A stretch of 64,000 bases of DNA from Ovis canadensis (GCF_042477335.2 NC_091247.1:11025501-11089500), one strand, 5' to 3'; shown: positions 49,660-62,500, counted from the stretch's first letter. A program made the numbers and translations. Notes: a model not told the origin generated them from the sequence alone.

Positions 49660-50310
49660 CCTTTACCTGTTTTTGCATTTTTCCTTGTGATTTCGTGTTT
49701 GAAGTCTGTTTCTTAATTTCCAAACGCGTGGGGATTTTCTAGTTATCTTTTTTTGTAATTGATTTCTAGATTGAATGCATACTCGGAATGATTTCAGCCC
49801 CTCACTCATGTGGCCCAATATGTGGTCATTTTTTTGCAAATATTGCATTGTCCTAGCAAAGGCAGTGTCTTCTGTAAGTGCGGCTGCCGGGTTCCAGATG
49901 GGTCCTTTAGATCAGGTTTCTAAATCTTGTTTAATCTTCTAGATTCTCACTGACTCTCGCCCCCCTCACTTTTTCTATTAATTACTAAAGAAAATATGTT
50001 AAAATCTCCAGTTATGATTGTAAAGTTTATTGACCCTCCTTCTATTTCTTCTATTAATACTGTTTAATGTTATGTATTTTTAAGTTTAGGGGTATATATT
50101 TTTAAATTGCTAATTTTATGGACAGGTGAAACCTGTCTATAAAAATATCCTGTTTTGTTATTATAAAATGGCTTTATTACTAGTAATGATTTTGGCCTTA
50201 ATGTCTGTTTTGTCTTCTACTGATATAGCTATGGCGGTTTTCTTGGGGTTATTTGCAGGTGTATCTTTATTTTCAGCCTTCCTATATCCTTTGGTTTTAT
50301 TTATTTATTA
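49660..50310 (-). repeat. Diverged L1 fragment (antisense)
   Basis: 'cggaatgatttcagcccctcactcatgtggcc ... tttgcaaatattg' and 'aaaatctccagttatgattgt' parallel antisense L1 ORF2. Heavily mutated; AT-rich. The same element resumes after the SINE, about 50690-50868. Confidence 0.6.
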
Positions 50311-50334
50311 AAAACCTTAGTTTTGACCACACTG

Positions 50335-50610
50335 GGTCTCTGTGGCTTTGCGCGGGCCTTCTCTAGTTTGCAGTGGCTTCTCTTGTTGTGGAGCACAGGC
50401 TGTGTGCTGCAGACTTCAGCAGCTGCAGCATTCGGGCTCCAGGGTGCTTGGTCTTCCGTAGTTGCAGCTCAAAGACTCAGGAGTTGGGGCTCATGGGCTC
50501 TAGAGCTGGAGCTCAGTAGTTGTGGTTCTTGGGCCTGGTGGCTCCTTGGCGTGTGGGATCTTCCTGGAGCAGGGATTCATGTGCCACCAGGGATGTCCTG
50601 TCCTTAGGCT
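50335..50610 (-). repeat. CHR-type SINE (antisense)
   Basis: 'cagtggcttctcttgttgtggagcacaggc ... gtagttgcag ... gtgtgggatcttcctggagcagggattc' is antisense CHR SINE, inserted into older L1 sequence. Confidence 0.75.
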
Positions 50611-50880
50611 TGGAGGTGTCTTTTTCAGTTGGGTCGTCTAGTCCATGCACACTGAAGTACCGAGTTACTCGGGGATTTGAATCGACTTCCTTTCGTGCCT
50701 TCTATTTGTCTTTTTGTTACACATTTCCTTTTCTCTCCTTTCTTATCTTACTCTGATCATCTGTTTTTCTTTCTAGTCATTTGGAAATTTGGCACTTTTA
50801 GTGGTTGCCCTAAAAATTACAACCTGTGCTCTTGCTTTCTGAAATCTGAAGTCTTCCCCCATATATCCATCACCTAGGAT

Positions 50881-50998
50881 GCTGCTGCTGCTGCTGCTAA
50901 GTCGCTTCAGTTGTGTCCGACTCTGTGCGACCCCATAGATGGCAGCCCACCAGGCTCCGCCATCCCTGGGATTCTCCAGGCAAGAACACTGGAGTGGG
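50881..50998 (-). repeat. Bov-A unit with target-site duplication
   Basis: A single Bov-A monomer (gct run, cgcttcagttgtgtccgac, gcaagaacactggagtgg) is flanked by catcac(c/t)taggat at 50868-50880 and 50999-51011. This is a 13-bp duplication with one mismatch. Confidence 0.8.
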
Positions 50999-51849
50999 CA
51001 TCACTTAGGATAGAATGACTCTATGACCTGTTTATCAACACTGACTCTCCTGTCTGGTCATTTGGAAATCCCCCTCCCAAGCAACTACTTATTTTGAGCA
51101 ATAACGCTCATGGAAAATGTCCAAGTATAATACAGTGAACATTTATCTCCCACCTAGACTCACCAACAGCTAAGCCCTGGTCACATTAGTTTGATCTATC
51201 TATGCTTTTTTCTTAGTCTTTGGACAATCAATTGTAGACTTGTCATTATTTTTAATAACTTTTTTATAGCCTCAGAAAGTCTCATTTTTTTCAAAGTGAA
51301 AATTCATTTTTTCATGGTTATATGCATGTACAATTAAAAAATACTCAACAGTAAGAAAGATACAAAGAAAAAAGTAAAAATCACCTGAAATCCTATTCCC
51401 TAGAGATGTTAATATAGACATATTATATATGTGGACAAGGATCCTATTTCCCACTCTCCCAGTTGTATATATGGGATCTGGGCTGCTTGTTCACCTCTCT
51501 GATCCTCAGTTTCCCTGGCTATGAATTGAGGATGTGATGGTCAATGTTATGTGTCAAGTTGGCTAGGCTGTAGTACTGTGTAATGTAACCAAACTCTAAT
51601 CTAGGTATGGCTGTGAAGGTGTCTTGTAGATGTGGTTAACATCAACTTCTACAATTAGTTGACTTTAAGTAAAGGTTACCCTCAATGATATGGGTGCTCC
51701 TCATCCAATCAGTTGAAGGTTTTAAGAGCAAAATAGGTTTCCAGAGAAAAAATTCTGCCTCAAAACTGCAATATCAAATTCTACCTGAGTCACCACCAGT
51801 CTGGCAGCCTGCCCTCCGAATTTCTATTGCTTGAACCAATTCACATATA

Positions 51850-52073
51850 GGTTTCCCAGATGGTGCTAGTGGTAAAGAGCCCACCTGCCAATGCAGTAAG
51901 ACATAAGAGATGCAGATTTGATCCCTGGGTGGGGAAGATCCCCTGGAGGAGGGCATGGCAACCCACCCCAGTATTGTTGCCTGGAGAATCCCTTGGATAG
52001 AGGAGCCTGGCAAGCTAGAGTCCATAGGGTCACAAAGAGTCAGACATGACTGAAGTGACTTAGCATGCATGCA
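51850..52073 (+). repeat. Bov-tA SINE (left arm of inverted pair)
   Basis: Sense Bov-tA: ggtttcccagatggtgctagtggtaaag through gacatgactgaagtgacttagc. It faces the antisense copy at 52097. Confidence 0.85.
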
Positions 52074-52096
52074 TTTATCTATCTATCTATCTATAT
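52074..52096. repeat. (TCTA)n microsatellite
   Basis: About five TCTA units sit exactly between two oppositely oriented Bov-tA copies. A short (TA)n run follows the second copy at 52313-52326. Confidence 0.85.
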
Positions 52097-52312
52097 AGTG
52101 AAAGTGAAAGTGAAGTTGCTCAGTCGTGTCCGACTCTGCAACCCCGTGGACTGTAGCCCACCATACTCCTCTGTCCATGGGATTTTCCAGGCAAGAGTAC
52201 TGGAGTGGGTTACCATTTCCTTCTCCAGAGGATCTTCCCTACCCAGGGATCGAACCCAGGTCTCCCACATTGTAAGCAAGACACTTTACTGTCTGAGCCA
52301 CCAGGGAAGTCC
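52097..52312 (-). repeat. Bov-tA SINE (right arm of inverted pair)
   Basis: Antisense Bov-tA: agtgaaagtgaaagtgaagttgctcag through gagccaccagggaagtcc; full length. Confidence 0.88.
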
Positions 52313-53694
52313 TATATATATATATCCTAGATATGTATTACCCTAGATACATATTATCCTATTGGTCCTGTTTCTCTGAAGAACCTTGACTGTGATGGAG
52401 GTAATATTTGTTATTCATCTCTGCTGCTGGAAAGTTGTCCAAGGTCACCCATGGGAGGCAGAGCTCAGGCCTATAGACACCTAAACCTTTCCAGAGTCAA
52501 AGACAGTATGGTTCCTGAGTAAGGAGTAGCTGATGTTAGTCTGTCCTGGTTGAACCCTCCACTGTGTGATGCTGGGTGAGATTTGGGATGTCTCTGAGCC
52601 AAGGAACAGGATCATGGAGCCCACCTCACAACATGGTCATTGTTCATTTTCTATGCAAGTGAGAGCTTAGTTCAGCCCCTGACACAGAAAGTGCAAAACT
52701 ATTATTGTTATTAATAAAAGTCTCCAGAATGAATCCCTGCAGAGGACAAAGTCTGACTGTGTGCCAGGTCCCAACAGGGCTGCTGTGACTGGCGGTCATG
52801 GTCTCAGAGCTGGGAGGGGAGTGAGGGTGCTGGTAGAACTCCCAGCACAATAAGACCCACAGCCTGGGGGCTGCACACAGCCTTACACACAGGACTCCTT
52901 TCCAGTGCCTAGTGGCATCAGGACCAGGCCCACCCCTAAGCTGGAAAGTCTGCTTCCCCATTTGGACTCAAGGGAAACCACCCAGGTCTCCTTAGTCTGC
53001 TGAAGGAGTGGAGGAGGGAAACCCAAGATGCTGTGACGCCAGGCTCAGGGGTCCTGCACTCTCTGCCAGCTGTCTGTGGGTGACATCAGGTGGGTCAGTC
53101 ACTAGCTTCTCCCCTACACCTGACCAGGCTTCCAGATTGTGTTAGCAGCCCTGCAACTGAGCCCCTACATGTGCTTGCAATGGAGCACACACGTGTGCTT
53201 TGAGTCATTGAATGCATCACTGGGCCCCACTTAACAGATGAGGAAAGAACAGCTTGGAGGGGCAGGGACACGCCTGAGCTTGCGGTCAGATTGGAACCAT
53301 GCCCCCCTCCCACCCACAGGCCCAGATTCCAGGCTGCCACACCCGGCCCAACCCTTGGCCTTGGCAGTCTGCCCCTCTAGTCCTGTCCTTCAGCCCCACA
53401 ACTGACATCCTCCCCGCCCATCCCACTCCCAGAATTCCCTGCTGCCAGCTTCCAGCCTCAGCTTCCAAACAAGATGCTTTCCATCCCCTCCATGGTTCCC
53501 TGCCCATCCCACACCACTTACCAAAGCATTTACTGTGCCCCAGGGCTGCTGGCCACCCTTGGCTCTAGAAATTGTTAAATGGCATGGCTTTATCTCTCTT
53601 CTCACTACTTTAATCCTTAAACCTTCTCAGACAACTTTTCCAGAGTGTGAGCCTCCCAGAAGGGCTTTGGGATAATAAATATAATTCCAAACAA

Positions 53695-53860
53695 TTTGTT
53701 GAATATTCACTAGATGCCAGGTACTGTGCCAAGTGTTTTCCTTGTATTATCTCATCTAATTTGCTCATCAGTGCTCTGAGGTAGGATCTAGCATTATTCC
53801 CATTTTACAGATGAGGAAGCTGAGGCTCAGGGAGGTGAAAGGGCACTGCTCAAAGACACA
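53695..53860. repeat. MIR-like SINE
   Basis: 'ctagatgccaggtactgtgccaag ... attattcccattttacagatgaggaagctgaggctcaggg' is the antisense MIR core. Confidence 0.65.
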
Positions 53861-55374
53861 ATAATAGTAATATCCCACATTTACTTGGCACTTAGTCTCT
53901 GTCAGACATTGTTCCTAGGGCTTTATACATACTGGGTCATTTAATGCTCTCCACAATCCTGTTAAGTCAGTACCATTCTAAACTTCATGAGAGAGGTAAG
54001 GAAATTAAAGTGTGCAGGGCAATGAGTTGCCCACAGCCATGTGGCTGGGACATGGTCGAGACTGGGTTCTAACCTAGGGTCTGACTCCACAGCCCACACT
54101 CAAGTCCTGTGGACTTCTAGGAGATAGAGGTGGGATTTGAACCCAGGACCTACTGCCTGCAGGACCCAGTGCTCCCTTAGCCTCCCCTGGGAGACAAGAA
54201 ATAAAGCAAAGCCAGATCTTAGACTGTGGGATGGCTCCCAGCACATCAGGGCAGAAACCGCAGCTCGGAAGCAGGCCAGCTTCCAGGCGGGCTCCGAGCT
54301 CAGCCGAGTCCGAGGAAGTGGCTTTGGCTGGGGCCCCTGAGGGGGTGGAGGACTCCCCAAGGGCCTGGCTGGGGCAGGGCCTGGACTCCCCAGATGGCCC
54401 AGAGTTGGCGGGCATCTGTGCTGACCGAGTATTTTGCAATAATTGCTGTTTCCTGCCTCCAAGTGCTTCTAAGTTCTTACACTTAAATTTTTTAAACAGA
54501 TGGGCCTTGCAACCTCCTTAAAATATTCTTAAACATAAAATTCAGAAACATATTCTTTTTGTAATATACATACTCTCTGGACGTTATTATCAAAGTCTGA
54601 TGTTGATTGCCCAAGCCCCTCTGAAAGAAAACTTGAAATATGCTGTCAGAACCGTTAAGGGCATGGGCTCCTGTCTGTGAGGCAGGCCTGTCTCTCCAGC
54701 TGTGTGTCTCCAGACAAATCACTTCACCTCTCTGAGCCTGGGGAGACATGCAACACCTGGGTAGTGGGTGCTCTTATCACCAGGAATGAAAGAGATGTCC
54801 AGTATCCCAGTATGCCCAAGTAAACTACATCTTGGGCTCGGCCCTCTGTAAGGTGATGAGCTGGCTCCTGGTGACTAGACTGTTTTCCTGGAAGGATGGG
54901 CACCCTTGGCCCTGTCTCTGGGCCTTGGCCTTTGCTGGCCCTCCCATCCTTCCACTTCCTCACACTGTGCAATGCCTCATCCATGCTCTTCACCCCACCC
55001 AGGCTGCACAGGGGCTGGGTGTGACAGCGTCTGTCCCACGGCGTCAAGCTGGCAAGCCTGAAGCACTGGTGGGGCCATAGTAGGCCTGGGGCCAGGCTTC
55101 CCAGAGCCCAAGAGGCAGGAGATGGGAGAGGGTGGAAGGGTGGACGCTGGCTCGTGGCCCACTTCTCCTCCTCCCCCACACCTGCCCCATCTCAGTGATG
55201 GTAGCTCTTTCCATCTCTTGGGTCAGCCAGAGTCCAGGGGTTGTCTTGACTGTCCCTTAGGTCCCATTTCCAGGCAATCCCCAGGTCTCTCCACTCTGTG
55301 GCTGGACGCCGGCAGCTATTTGCTCAGGCAGCCATGACAGCTCGACAGCTGAGGCTGGGAATGTGAACAACAGA

Positions 55375-55710
55375 AATTTGTTTTCTCACAGTCTGGGGGC
55401 TGGGAGACCTCCCAGGCTGGGAGATCAAGGTGTCGCAGGGTTGATTCCTTCTGAGGCTTCTCTCCTTAGCTTGTAGGTAGCCGCCTTCTCCCTCTGTCTT
55501 TGCATGGTCCTCCTTGTGTTCTTGTCTTGTCCTATGGGGACACCCTTCCTATGGGGACACCAGTGGATATTGGATTAGGACCCATTTTAATGACCTCATT
55601 CTACCTAATGCCCTTTAAAAGCCCTTTCCACCAAAACTGTTAACTTCTGAGGCACTGGGAATTAGGATGTCAATATCTGAATTCTGAGAGGACACAATTC
55701 ATCCCCAACA
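55375..55710 (+). repeat. Ancient interspersed repeat
   Basis: 'gttttctcacagtctgggggctggg ... gatcaaggtgtcgcagggtt ... ggatattggattagg ... ggacacaattcatcccc' is a common mammalian repeat end. Subfamily not named. Confidence 0.5.
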
Positions 55711-56025
55711 GACAGTCTTGAATCCTCCACTTTCCCTGTGTTCATAGCTCTTGCCAGGCCTGACCTCACCACTGTGCTCTGACCACAGTGTTAACTCTCT
55801 CTACTCACACTCCAGCCCACCTCTCCCCTGCAGGCACCCTGGTCTGATCATGTCATGCTCCTGGTGAAAACTCACTGTGGCTCCCACCAGATTCCCTAGT
55901 CTCAGTTCAGTCTCACCGCCCCCAATGCCCATACCAAAACTAGGAGCTAGCAATTTACCAAAGGCTACCCTGCATAGGGGCTGGTCTAAGCTCTTTAAGT
56001 AGCTTATCCTCATCAACCCTATGGG

Positions 56026-56958
56026 GGTTCAGTTCAGTCGCTCAGTCGTATCCAACTCTTTGTGACCCCATGAACTGCAGCACGCCAGGCCTCCCTGTCC
56101 ATCACCAACTCTCAGAGTTCACCCAGACTCACATCCATCGAGTCCGTGATGCCATCCAGCCATCTCATCCTCTGTCTTCCCCTTCTCCTCCTGCCCCCAA
56201 TCCCTCCCAGCAGCAGAGTCTTTTCCAATGAGACAGCTCTTCTCATGAGGTGGTCAAAGTACTGGGGTTTCAGCTTTAGCATCATTCCTTCCAAAGAAAT
56301 CCCAGGGCTGATCTCCTTCAGAATGGACTGGTTGGATCTCCTTGCAGTCCAAGGGACTCTCAAGTCTTCTCCAACACCACAGTTCAAAAGCATCAATTCT
56401 TCGGCGCTCAGCTTTCTTCACAGTCCAACTCTCACATCCATACATGACCACTGGAAAAACCATAGCCTTGACTAGACGGACCTTAGTCGGCAAAGTAATG
56501 TCTCTGCTTCTGAATATGCTGTCTAGGTTGGTCATAACTTTTCTTCCAAGGAGTAAGCGTCTTTAAATTTCATGGCTGCAGTCACCATCTGCAGTGATTT
56601 TGGAGCCCCCCAAAACAAAGCCTGACACTGTTTCCACTGTTTCCCCATCTATTTGCCACGAAGTGATGGGACTGGATGCCATGATCTTCGTTTTCTGAAT
56701 GTTGAGTTTTAAGCCAACTTTTTCACTCCCTTCTTTCACTTTCATCAAGAGGCTTTTTAGTTCCTCTTCACTTTCTGCCATAAGGGTGGTGTCATCTGCA
56801 TATCTGAGGTTATTGATATTTCTCCCGGCAATCTTGATTCCAGCTTGTGCTTCTTCCAGTCCAGCGTTTCTCATGATGTACTCTGCATATAAGTTAAATA
56901 AGCCGAGTGACAATATACAGCCTGACGTACTCCTTTTACTATTTGAAACCAGTCTGTT
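56026..56958 (-). repeat. BovB LINE, 5'-truncated (antisense)
   Basis: From the 3' end 'ggttcagttcagtcgctcagtcg' it extends 0.93 kb into the reverse-transcriptase region. The opposite strand reads YADD followed by TTLMAESEEELKSL and LNIQKTKIMASSP, as in RTE polymerases. Frames are broken. It stops where BovB text ends near 'cagtctgttgt'. Confidence 0.9.
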
Positions 56959-57268
56959 GTAGGTGCTATTAAAACTGTTATGTGTTGTTTTGGGATCTCT
57001 GAAGAGCTCCAATCCTTTATGTCTCAGTGGCAGAAAGAATTCATTGAGAGGCAAAGTGATAGATAAGAAGTCATTTATCAGAATAGGACTCTTGTGAGGT
57101 TTACAAGAGGGTGGTTGAGAGGATGCTGTGCCCTGAGAACTTATTGGGATACAGTTTTATAATCAAAGGAAAAGTGGGGAGGGGAAGAAGACCTTCTTTA
57201 TCTTTCTTAAATAGACATCATTCTTCTACCATCAGGTTTTCCTCCAGGTTAAGCAGAAGAGTTTTCTT

Positions 57269-60200
57269 TTCTTTTTTTTTTTTTTTTTAGAAAAAAAGAC
57301 ATAGTATTTTTATTAACTAACTGCGTAACAAACTTCTATTACTTTTTTCCCTGTATTTTTTGACCATATATTCTTTGATCACCTCTTCATTTTATGACAA
57401 TTTTTAAAATTTTATTTCTTCTTTTTTCTTTTTAATTAATTTTTAAAATTTCAATTGGAGGCTAGTTACTTTACAATATTGTGGTGGTTTTTGCCATACA
57501 TTGACATGAATCAGCCATGGGTATACATGTGTCCCCCATCCTGAACCCCACTCCCACCTTCTTCCCCATCCCATCCCTCAGGGTTGTCCCAGTGCATTTG
57601 GCTTTGAGGGCCCTGTTTCATACATTGAACTTGGACTGGTGATCTATTTCACATATGGTAATAGACATGTTTCAATGCTATTCTCTCAAATCATCCCACC
57701 CTCACTTTCTCCCACAGAGGCCAAAGCCTGTTCTTTATATCTGTGTCTCTTTTGCTGTCTCGAATATAGGGTCATCGTTACCATCGTTATATAAATTCCA
57801 TATATATGAGATAATATACTGTGTTGGCGTTTTTCTTTCTGACTTACTTCACTCTGTATAATGGTTCCAGTTTCATCCACCTCATTAGAACTGATTCAAA
57901 TGCGTTCTTTTTAATAGCTGAGTAATATTTCATTGTGTCTATGTACCACAGCTTTCTTATCCATTCATCTGCCAATGGACATCTAGGTTGCTTCCATGTC
58001 CTAGCTATTGTAAACAGTGCTGTGATGAACATTGGGGTACACGTGTCTCTTTCAATTCTGGTTTCCTCAGTGTGTATGCCCAGTAGTGGGATTGCTGGGT
58101 CGTATGGCAGTTCTATTTCCTGTTTTTTAAGGAATCTCCACACTTTTATCCGTAGTGGCTGTTGCATTCCCACCAACAGTGTAAGAGGGTTCCCTTTTCT
58201 CCACACCCTCTCTGGCATTTATTGTTTGTAGACTTTTTGATAGCAGCCATTCTGACTAGGGTGAGATGGTAGCTTATTGTGGTTTTGATTTGCATTTCTT
58301 TGATAGTGAGTGATATTGAGCATCTTTTCATGTGTTTGTTAGCCATCTGTACGTCTTCTTTGGAGAAATGTCTGTTTAGTTCTTTGGCCCATTTTTTAAT
58401 TGAATCATTTATTTTTCTGGTATTGAGTCGCATGAGCTGCTTGTATATTTTTGAGATTAATTCTTTGTCAGTTGATTTTTTTCCCATTCTGAAGGCTGTC
58501 TTTTCACCTTGCTTATAGTTTCCTTCATTATGCAAAAGTTTTTAAGTTTAATTAGGTCCCATTTGTTTATTTTTGCTTTTATTTCCATTACTCTGGGAGG
58601 TGGGTCATAGAAGATCCTGCTGTGATTTATGTTGAAGAGTGTTTTGCCTATGTTTTCCTCTAGAAGTTTTATAGTCTCTGGTCTTACATTTAGATCTTTA
58701 ATCCATTTTAAGTTTATTTTTTGTGTATGGTGTTAGAAAGTGTTCTAGTTTCAGTCTTTTACAGGTGGTCGAGCAGTTTTCCCAGCACTGCTTGTTAAAG
58801 AGATTGTCTTTTCTCCACTGTATATTCTTGCCTCCTTTGTCAAAGATAAGGTGTCTGTAGGTGTGTGGATTTATCTCTGGGTTTTCTGTTTTGTTCCATT
58901 GATCTATATTTCTGTCTTTGTGCCAGTACCATACTGTCTTGATGACTATAGCTTTGTAGTATAGTCTGAAGTGTGGCAGGTTAATTCCTTCAGTTCCATT
59001 CTTCTTTCTCAAGATTGCTTTGGCTATCCAAGGTTTTTTCTTTTCTTCTTCTTTTTTTGTATTTCCATACAAATTGTGAAATTATTTGTTCTAGTTCTGT
59101 GAAAAATACCATTGGTAGCTTGACAGGGAGTGTGTTGAATCTATAGATTGCTTTGGGTAGTATACTCATTTTCACTATATTGAATCTTCTGATCCATGAA
59201 CATGGTATATTTCTCCATCTATTAGTGTCATCTTTGATTTCTTTCATCAGTGTTTTATAGTTTCCTATATATAGGTCTTCAACAGTATGTGAACTGTGAA
59301 TTTCCAGATGTTCAAGCTGGATTTAGAAAAGGCAGAGGAACCAGAGATCAAATTGCCAACATCTGCTGGATCATCAAGGAAGCAAGAGAGTCCCAGAAAA
59401 ACATCTACTTCTGCTTTATTGACTATGCTAAAACCTTTGACTGTATGGATAACAACATACTGGAAAATTCCTCAAGAGATGGGAACACCAGATCACCTGA
59501 CCTGCCTCCTGAGAAATCTGTATGCAGGTCAGGAAGCAACAGTTAGAACTGGACATGGAACAACAGACTGGTTCCAAATTGGGAAAGGAGTACGTCAAGG
59601 CTGTATATTGTCACCCTGCTTATTTAACTTCAATGCAAAGTATATCATGCAAAATACTGGACTGGATGAAGCACAAGCTGGAAATATCAGTAACCTCAGA
59701 TATGCAGATGACACCACCCTTATGACAGAAACCGAAGATCTAAAGAGCCTCTTGATGAAAGTAAAAGAGGAGAGTGAAAAAGTTGGCTTAAAACTCAACA
59801 TTCAGAAAATGAAGATCATGGCATCCGGTCCCATCACTTCATGACAAATAGATGGAGAAAGAGTGGAAATAGTGACAGACTTTATATTTTTGGGCTCCAA
59901 AATCACTGCAGATGGTGACTGCAGCCATGAAATTAAAAGATGTTTCCTCCTTGGAAGAAAAGTTGTGACCAACCTAGACAGCATACTAAAAAGCAAAGAC
60001 ATTACTTTGCCAACAACGGTTCATCTAGTCAAAGCTACGGTTTTTCCAGTAGTCATGTATGAATTTGAGAGTTGGACTATAAAGAAAGCTGAGCGCCAAA
60101 GAATTGATGCTTTTGAACTGTGGTGTTGGAGAAGACTCTTGAGAGTCCCTTGGACTGCAAGGAGATCCAATCAGTCCATCCTAAAGGAAATCAGTCCTGA

Positions 60201-62072
60201 ATATTCATTAGAAGGACTGATGCTGAAGCTCAAACTCCAATACTTTGGCCACTTGATGCAAAGAACTGACTCATTTGAAAAGACTCTGATGCTGGGAAAG
60301 ATTGAAGGTGGGAAGAGAATGGGATGACAGAGGATGAGATGGTTGGATGGCATCCCTGACTCAATGGACATGAGTTTGGGTAGACTCCAGGATTTGGTTA
60401 TGGACAGGGATGCCTGGCATGCTGTAGTCCATGGGGTTGCAAAGACTTGGACACAACTGAATGACTGAACTGAACTGATATATAGGTCTTTTGTTTCTTT
60501 AGGTAGATTTATTCTTAAGTACTTTATTCTTTTCATCACAATGGTGAATGGAATTCTTTCCTTAATTTCTCTTTCTGTATTCTCATTGTTAGTGGACAGG
60601 AATGCAAGGGATTTCTGTGTGTTGATTTTATATCCTGCAACTTTACTATATTCATTGATTAGCTCTAGTAATTTTCTTGTGGTGTCTTTAGGGTTTTCTA
60701 TATAGAGGATCATGTCATCTGCAAACAGTGAATTTTACTTCTTCTTTTCCAGTCTGGATTCCTTTTATTTCTTTTTCTGCTCTGATTGCTGTGGTTAAAA
60801 CTTCCAAAACTATGTTGAATAGTAGTGGTGAGAGTGGGCACCCTTGTCTTGTTCCTGACTTTAGGGGAAATGCTTTCAACTTTACACCACTGAGGATAAT
60901 GTTTGCTGTGGGTTTATCATATACGTCTTTTATGTTGAGGTATGTTCCTTCTATGCCTGCTTTCTGGAGGGTTTTTATCATAAATGGATGTTGAATATTG
61001 TCAAAGGCTTTCTCTGCATCTATTGAGATAATCATATATTTTTAATCTTTCAATTTATTAATGTGGTGTATCACATTGATTGATTTGTGAATATTGAAGA
61101 ATCCTTGCAACCTTGGGATAAAGCCCACTTGGTCATGATGTATGATCTTCTTAATATGTTGTTGGATTCTGTTTGCTAGAACTTTGTTGAGGATTTTTGC
61201 ATCTATGTTCATCAGTGATATTGGCCTGTAGTTTTCATTTTGGGGGCATCTCTGTCTGGTTTTGGTATAAGGGTGATGGTGGCCTCATAGAATGAGTTTG
61301 GCAGTTTACCTTCCTCTGCAATTTTCTGGAAGAGTTTAAGTAGGATAGGTGTTAGCTCTTCTCTATATTTTTGGTAAAATTCACTCGTGAAGACTTCTGG
61401 TTCTATTTCTTCCTGGTTCAGTTTTGGAAAGTTATACTTTTCTAAGAATTCATCCATTTCTTCCAACTTGTCCATTTTATTGTCATATAGTTGCTGATGG
61501 TAGTCCCTTATGATTCTTTGTATTTCTGTGATGTCTGTTGTGATTTCTCCATATTCATTTCTAATTCTGTTGATTTGATTCTCCTCCCTTTTTTCTTGAG
61601 TCTGGCTAAAGGTTTGTTATTTTATTTGTCTATTTTATTATTCTTCTCAAAGAACCAGCTTCTAGTTTTGTTGATTTTTGCTATAGTCTCCTTTGTTTCT
61701 TTTTTATTTATTTCTGCCCTAATTTTTATTATTTCTTTCCTTCTACTAACCCTGGGGTTCTCCATTTCTTCTTTTTTCTAGTTGTTTTAGGTGTAAAGTT
61801 AGGTTATTTATTTGATTTTTCTCTTGTTTCTTGAGGTAAGCTTATATTGCTATGAACCTTCCCCTTAGCACTGCTTTTACTGAATCCCGTAGGTTTGGGG
61901 TTGTTGTGTTTTCATTTTCATTCGTTTCTATGCATATTTTGATTTTTTTTTATTTCTTCTGTGATTTGTTGGTTATTCAGAAGCGTGTTGTTTAGCCTCC
62001 ATATATTTGTATTTTTAATATTTTTTTTCCTGTAGTTGACATCTAATCTTACTGCATTGTGATCAGAAAAGA
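57269..62072 (-). mobile_element. L1 LINE, 5'-truncated, split by a BovB
   Basis: On the - strand it carries ORF2 pieces: reverse transcriptase ([27 protein letters not shown]) at 60715-61035, and downstream pieces at 58146-58535 and 57844-58218 (VWRFLKKQEIELPYDP, YYSAIKKNAFESV). A poly(A)-type T run lies at 57271-57288. Flanks taagcag(aa/gg)gagttttctt at 57250-57268 and 62073-62091 form a 19-bp target-site duplication. Stops and frameshifts make it inactive. Without the BovB it is about 3.6 kb. Confidence 0.88.
59280..60478 (+). mobile_element. BovB LINE inserted into L1
   Basis: This 1.2-kb 5'-truncated RTE element has reverse-transcriptase text (GKGVRQGCILSPCLFN; YADD) and the BovB 3' tail. 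It is flanked by atatataggtctt at 59267-59279 and 60479-60491, an exact 13-bp duplication. L1 sequence resumes cleanly after it. The frame is interrupted (TGA near 59842 and shifts), so it is not active. Confidence 0.92.
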
Positions 62073-62394
62073 TAAGCAGGGGAGTTTTCTTGTCTCTACA
62101 TGGTCAAGCTAGGTCTAAAAATTATTGTGTTTTGTGTATACAGAGAGCATGTCCTAACTTACTGAGCTCACTGGGCAGGTTGTGGGGCTCATGCCACCAT
62201 TGTTTTATTGTTTGGGCACATGTCCCATTCTTCTGTTGCATGGTTTGTTGCTAAGCAAGCCTGTTTGGTTTTGTGGTAAAGCAAACTTGGTTTCTTGAGT
62301 GATCATTAACTTTTAGGGGTCTCCCAGACTTTTTCTACTTACAGCCTCCTAGTGGGATTAGCTGCTTAATCACCTACTTTGTCCCCTTTACTCT

Positions 62395-62500
62395 GTCCCT
62401 ATCATTTTCATTATCTCTATTTAATAGATGAAGAAATTGAGGCATAGAAGGAGTAAAAATCTTGCTCAAGATTATACAGCCAAAAAATGGGTAAGGCAGG
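62395..62500. repeat. MIR-like SINE fragment
   Basis: 'attatctctatttaatagatgaagaaattgaggcatag ... tgctcaagattatacagcc' is MIR core text. Confidence 0.55.

Larger units (their letters stand above)
51535..52400 (+). repeat. Ancient repeat interrupted by two Bov-tA copies
   Basis: 'caatgttatgtgtcaagttggctaggct ... tgaaggtgtcttgtagatgtgg ... catccaatcagttgaagg' resumes after the SINEs as 'tattggtcctgtttctctgaagaaccttgactg', its usual far end. Family name uncertain. Confidence 0.6.
52400..56025. other. Intergenic sequence
   Basis: Unique sequence plus MIR-like stretches (53695-53860, 53865-54160) and an old dispersed repeat (55375-55710: tctcacagtctgggggctggga ... gacacaattcatcccc). No gene is supported. 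Confidence 0.5.

Noticed and set aside
56563-57054. 163-codon reverse-transcriptase-like open frame as a host gene
   Set aside because: It is the BovB polymerase remnant plus unrelated flank, 5'-truncated and without a promoter.
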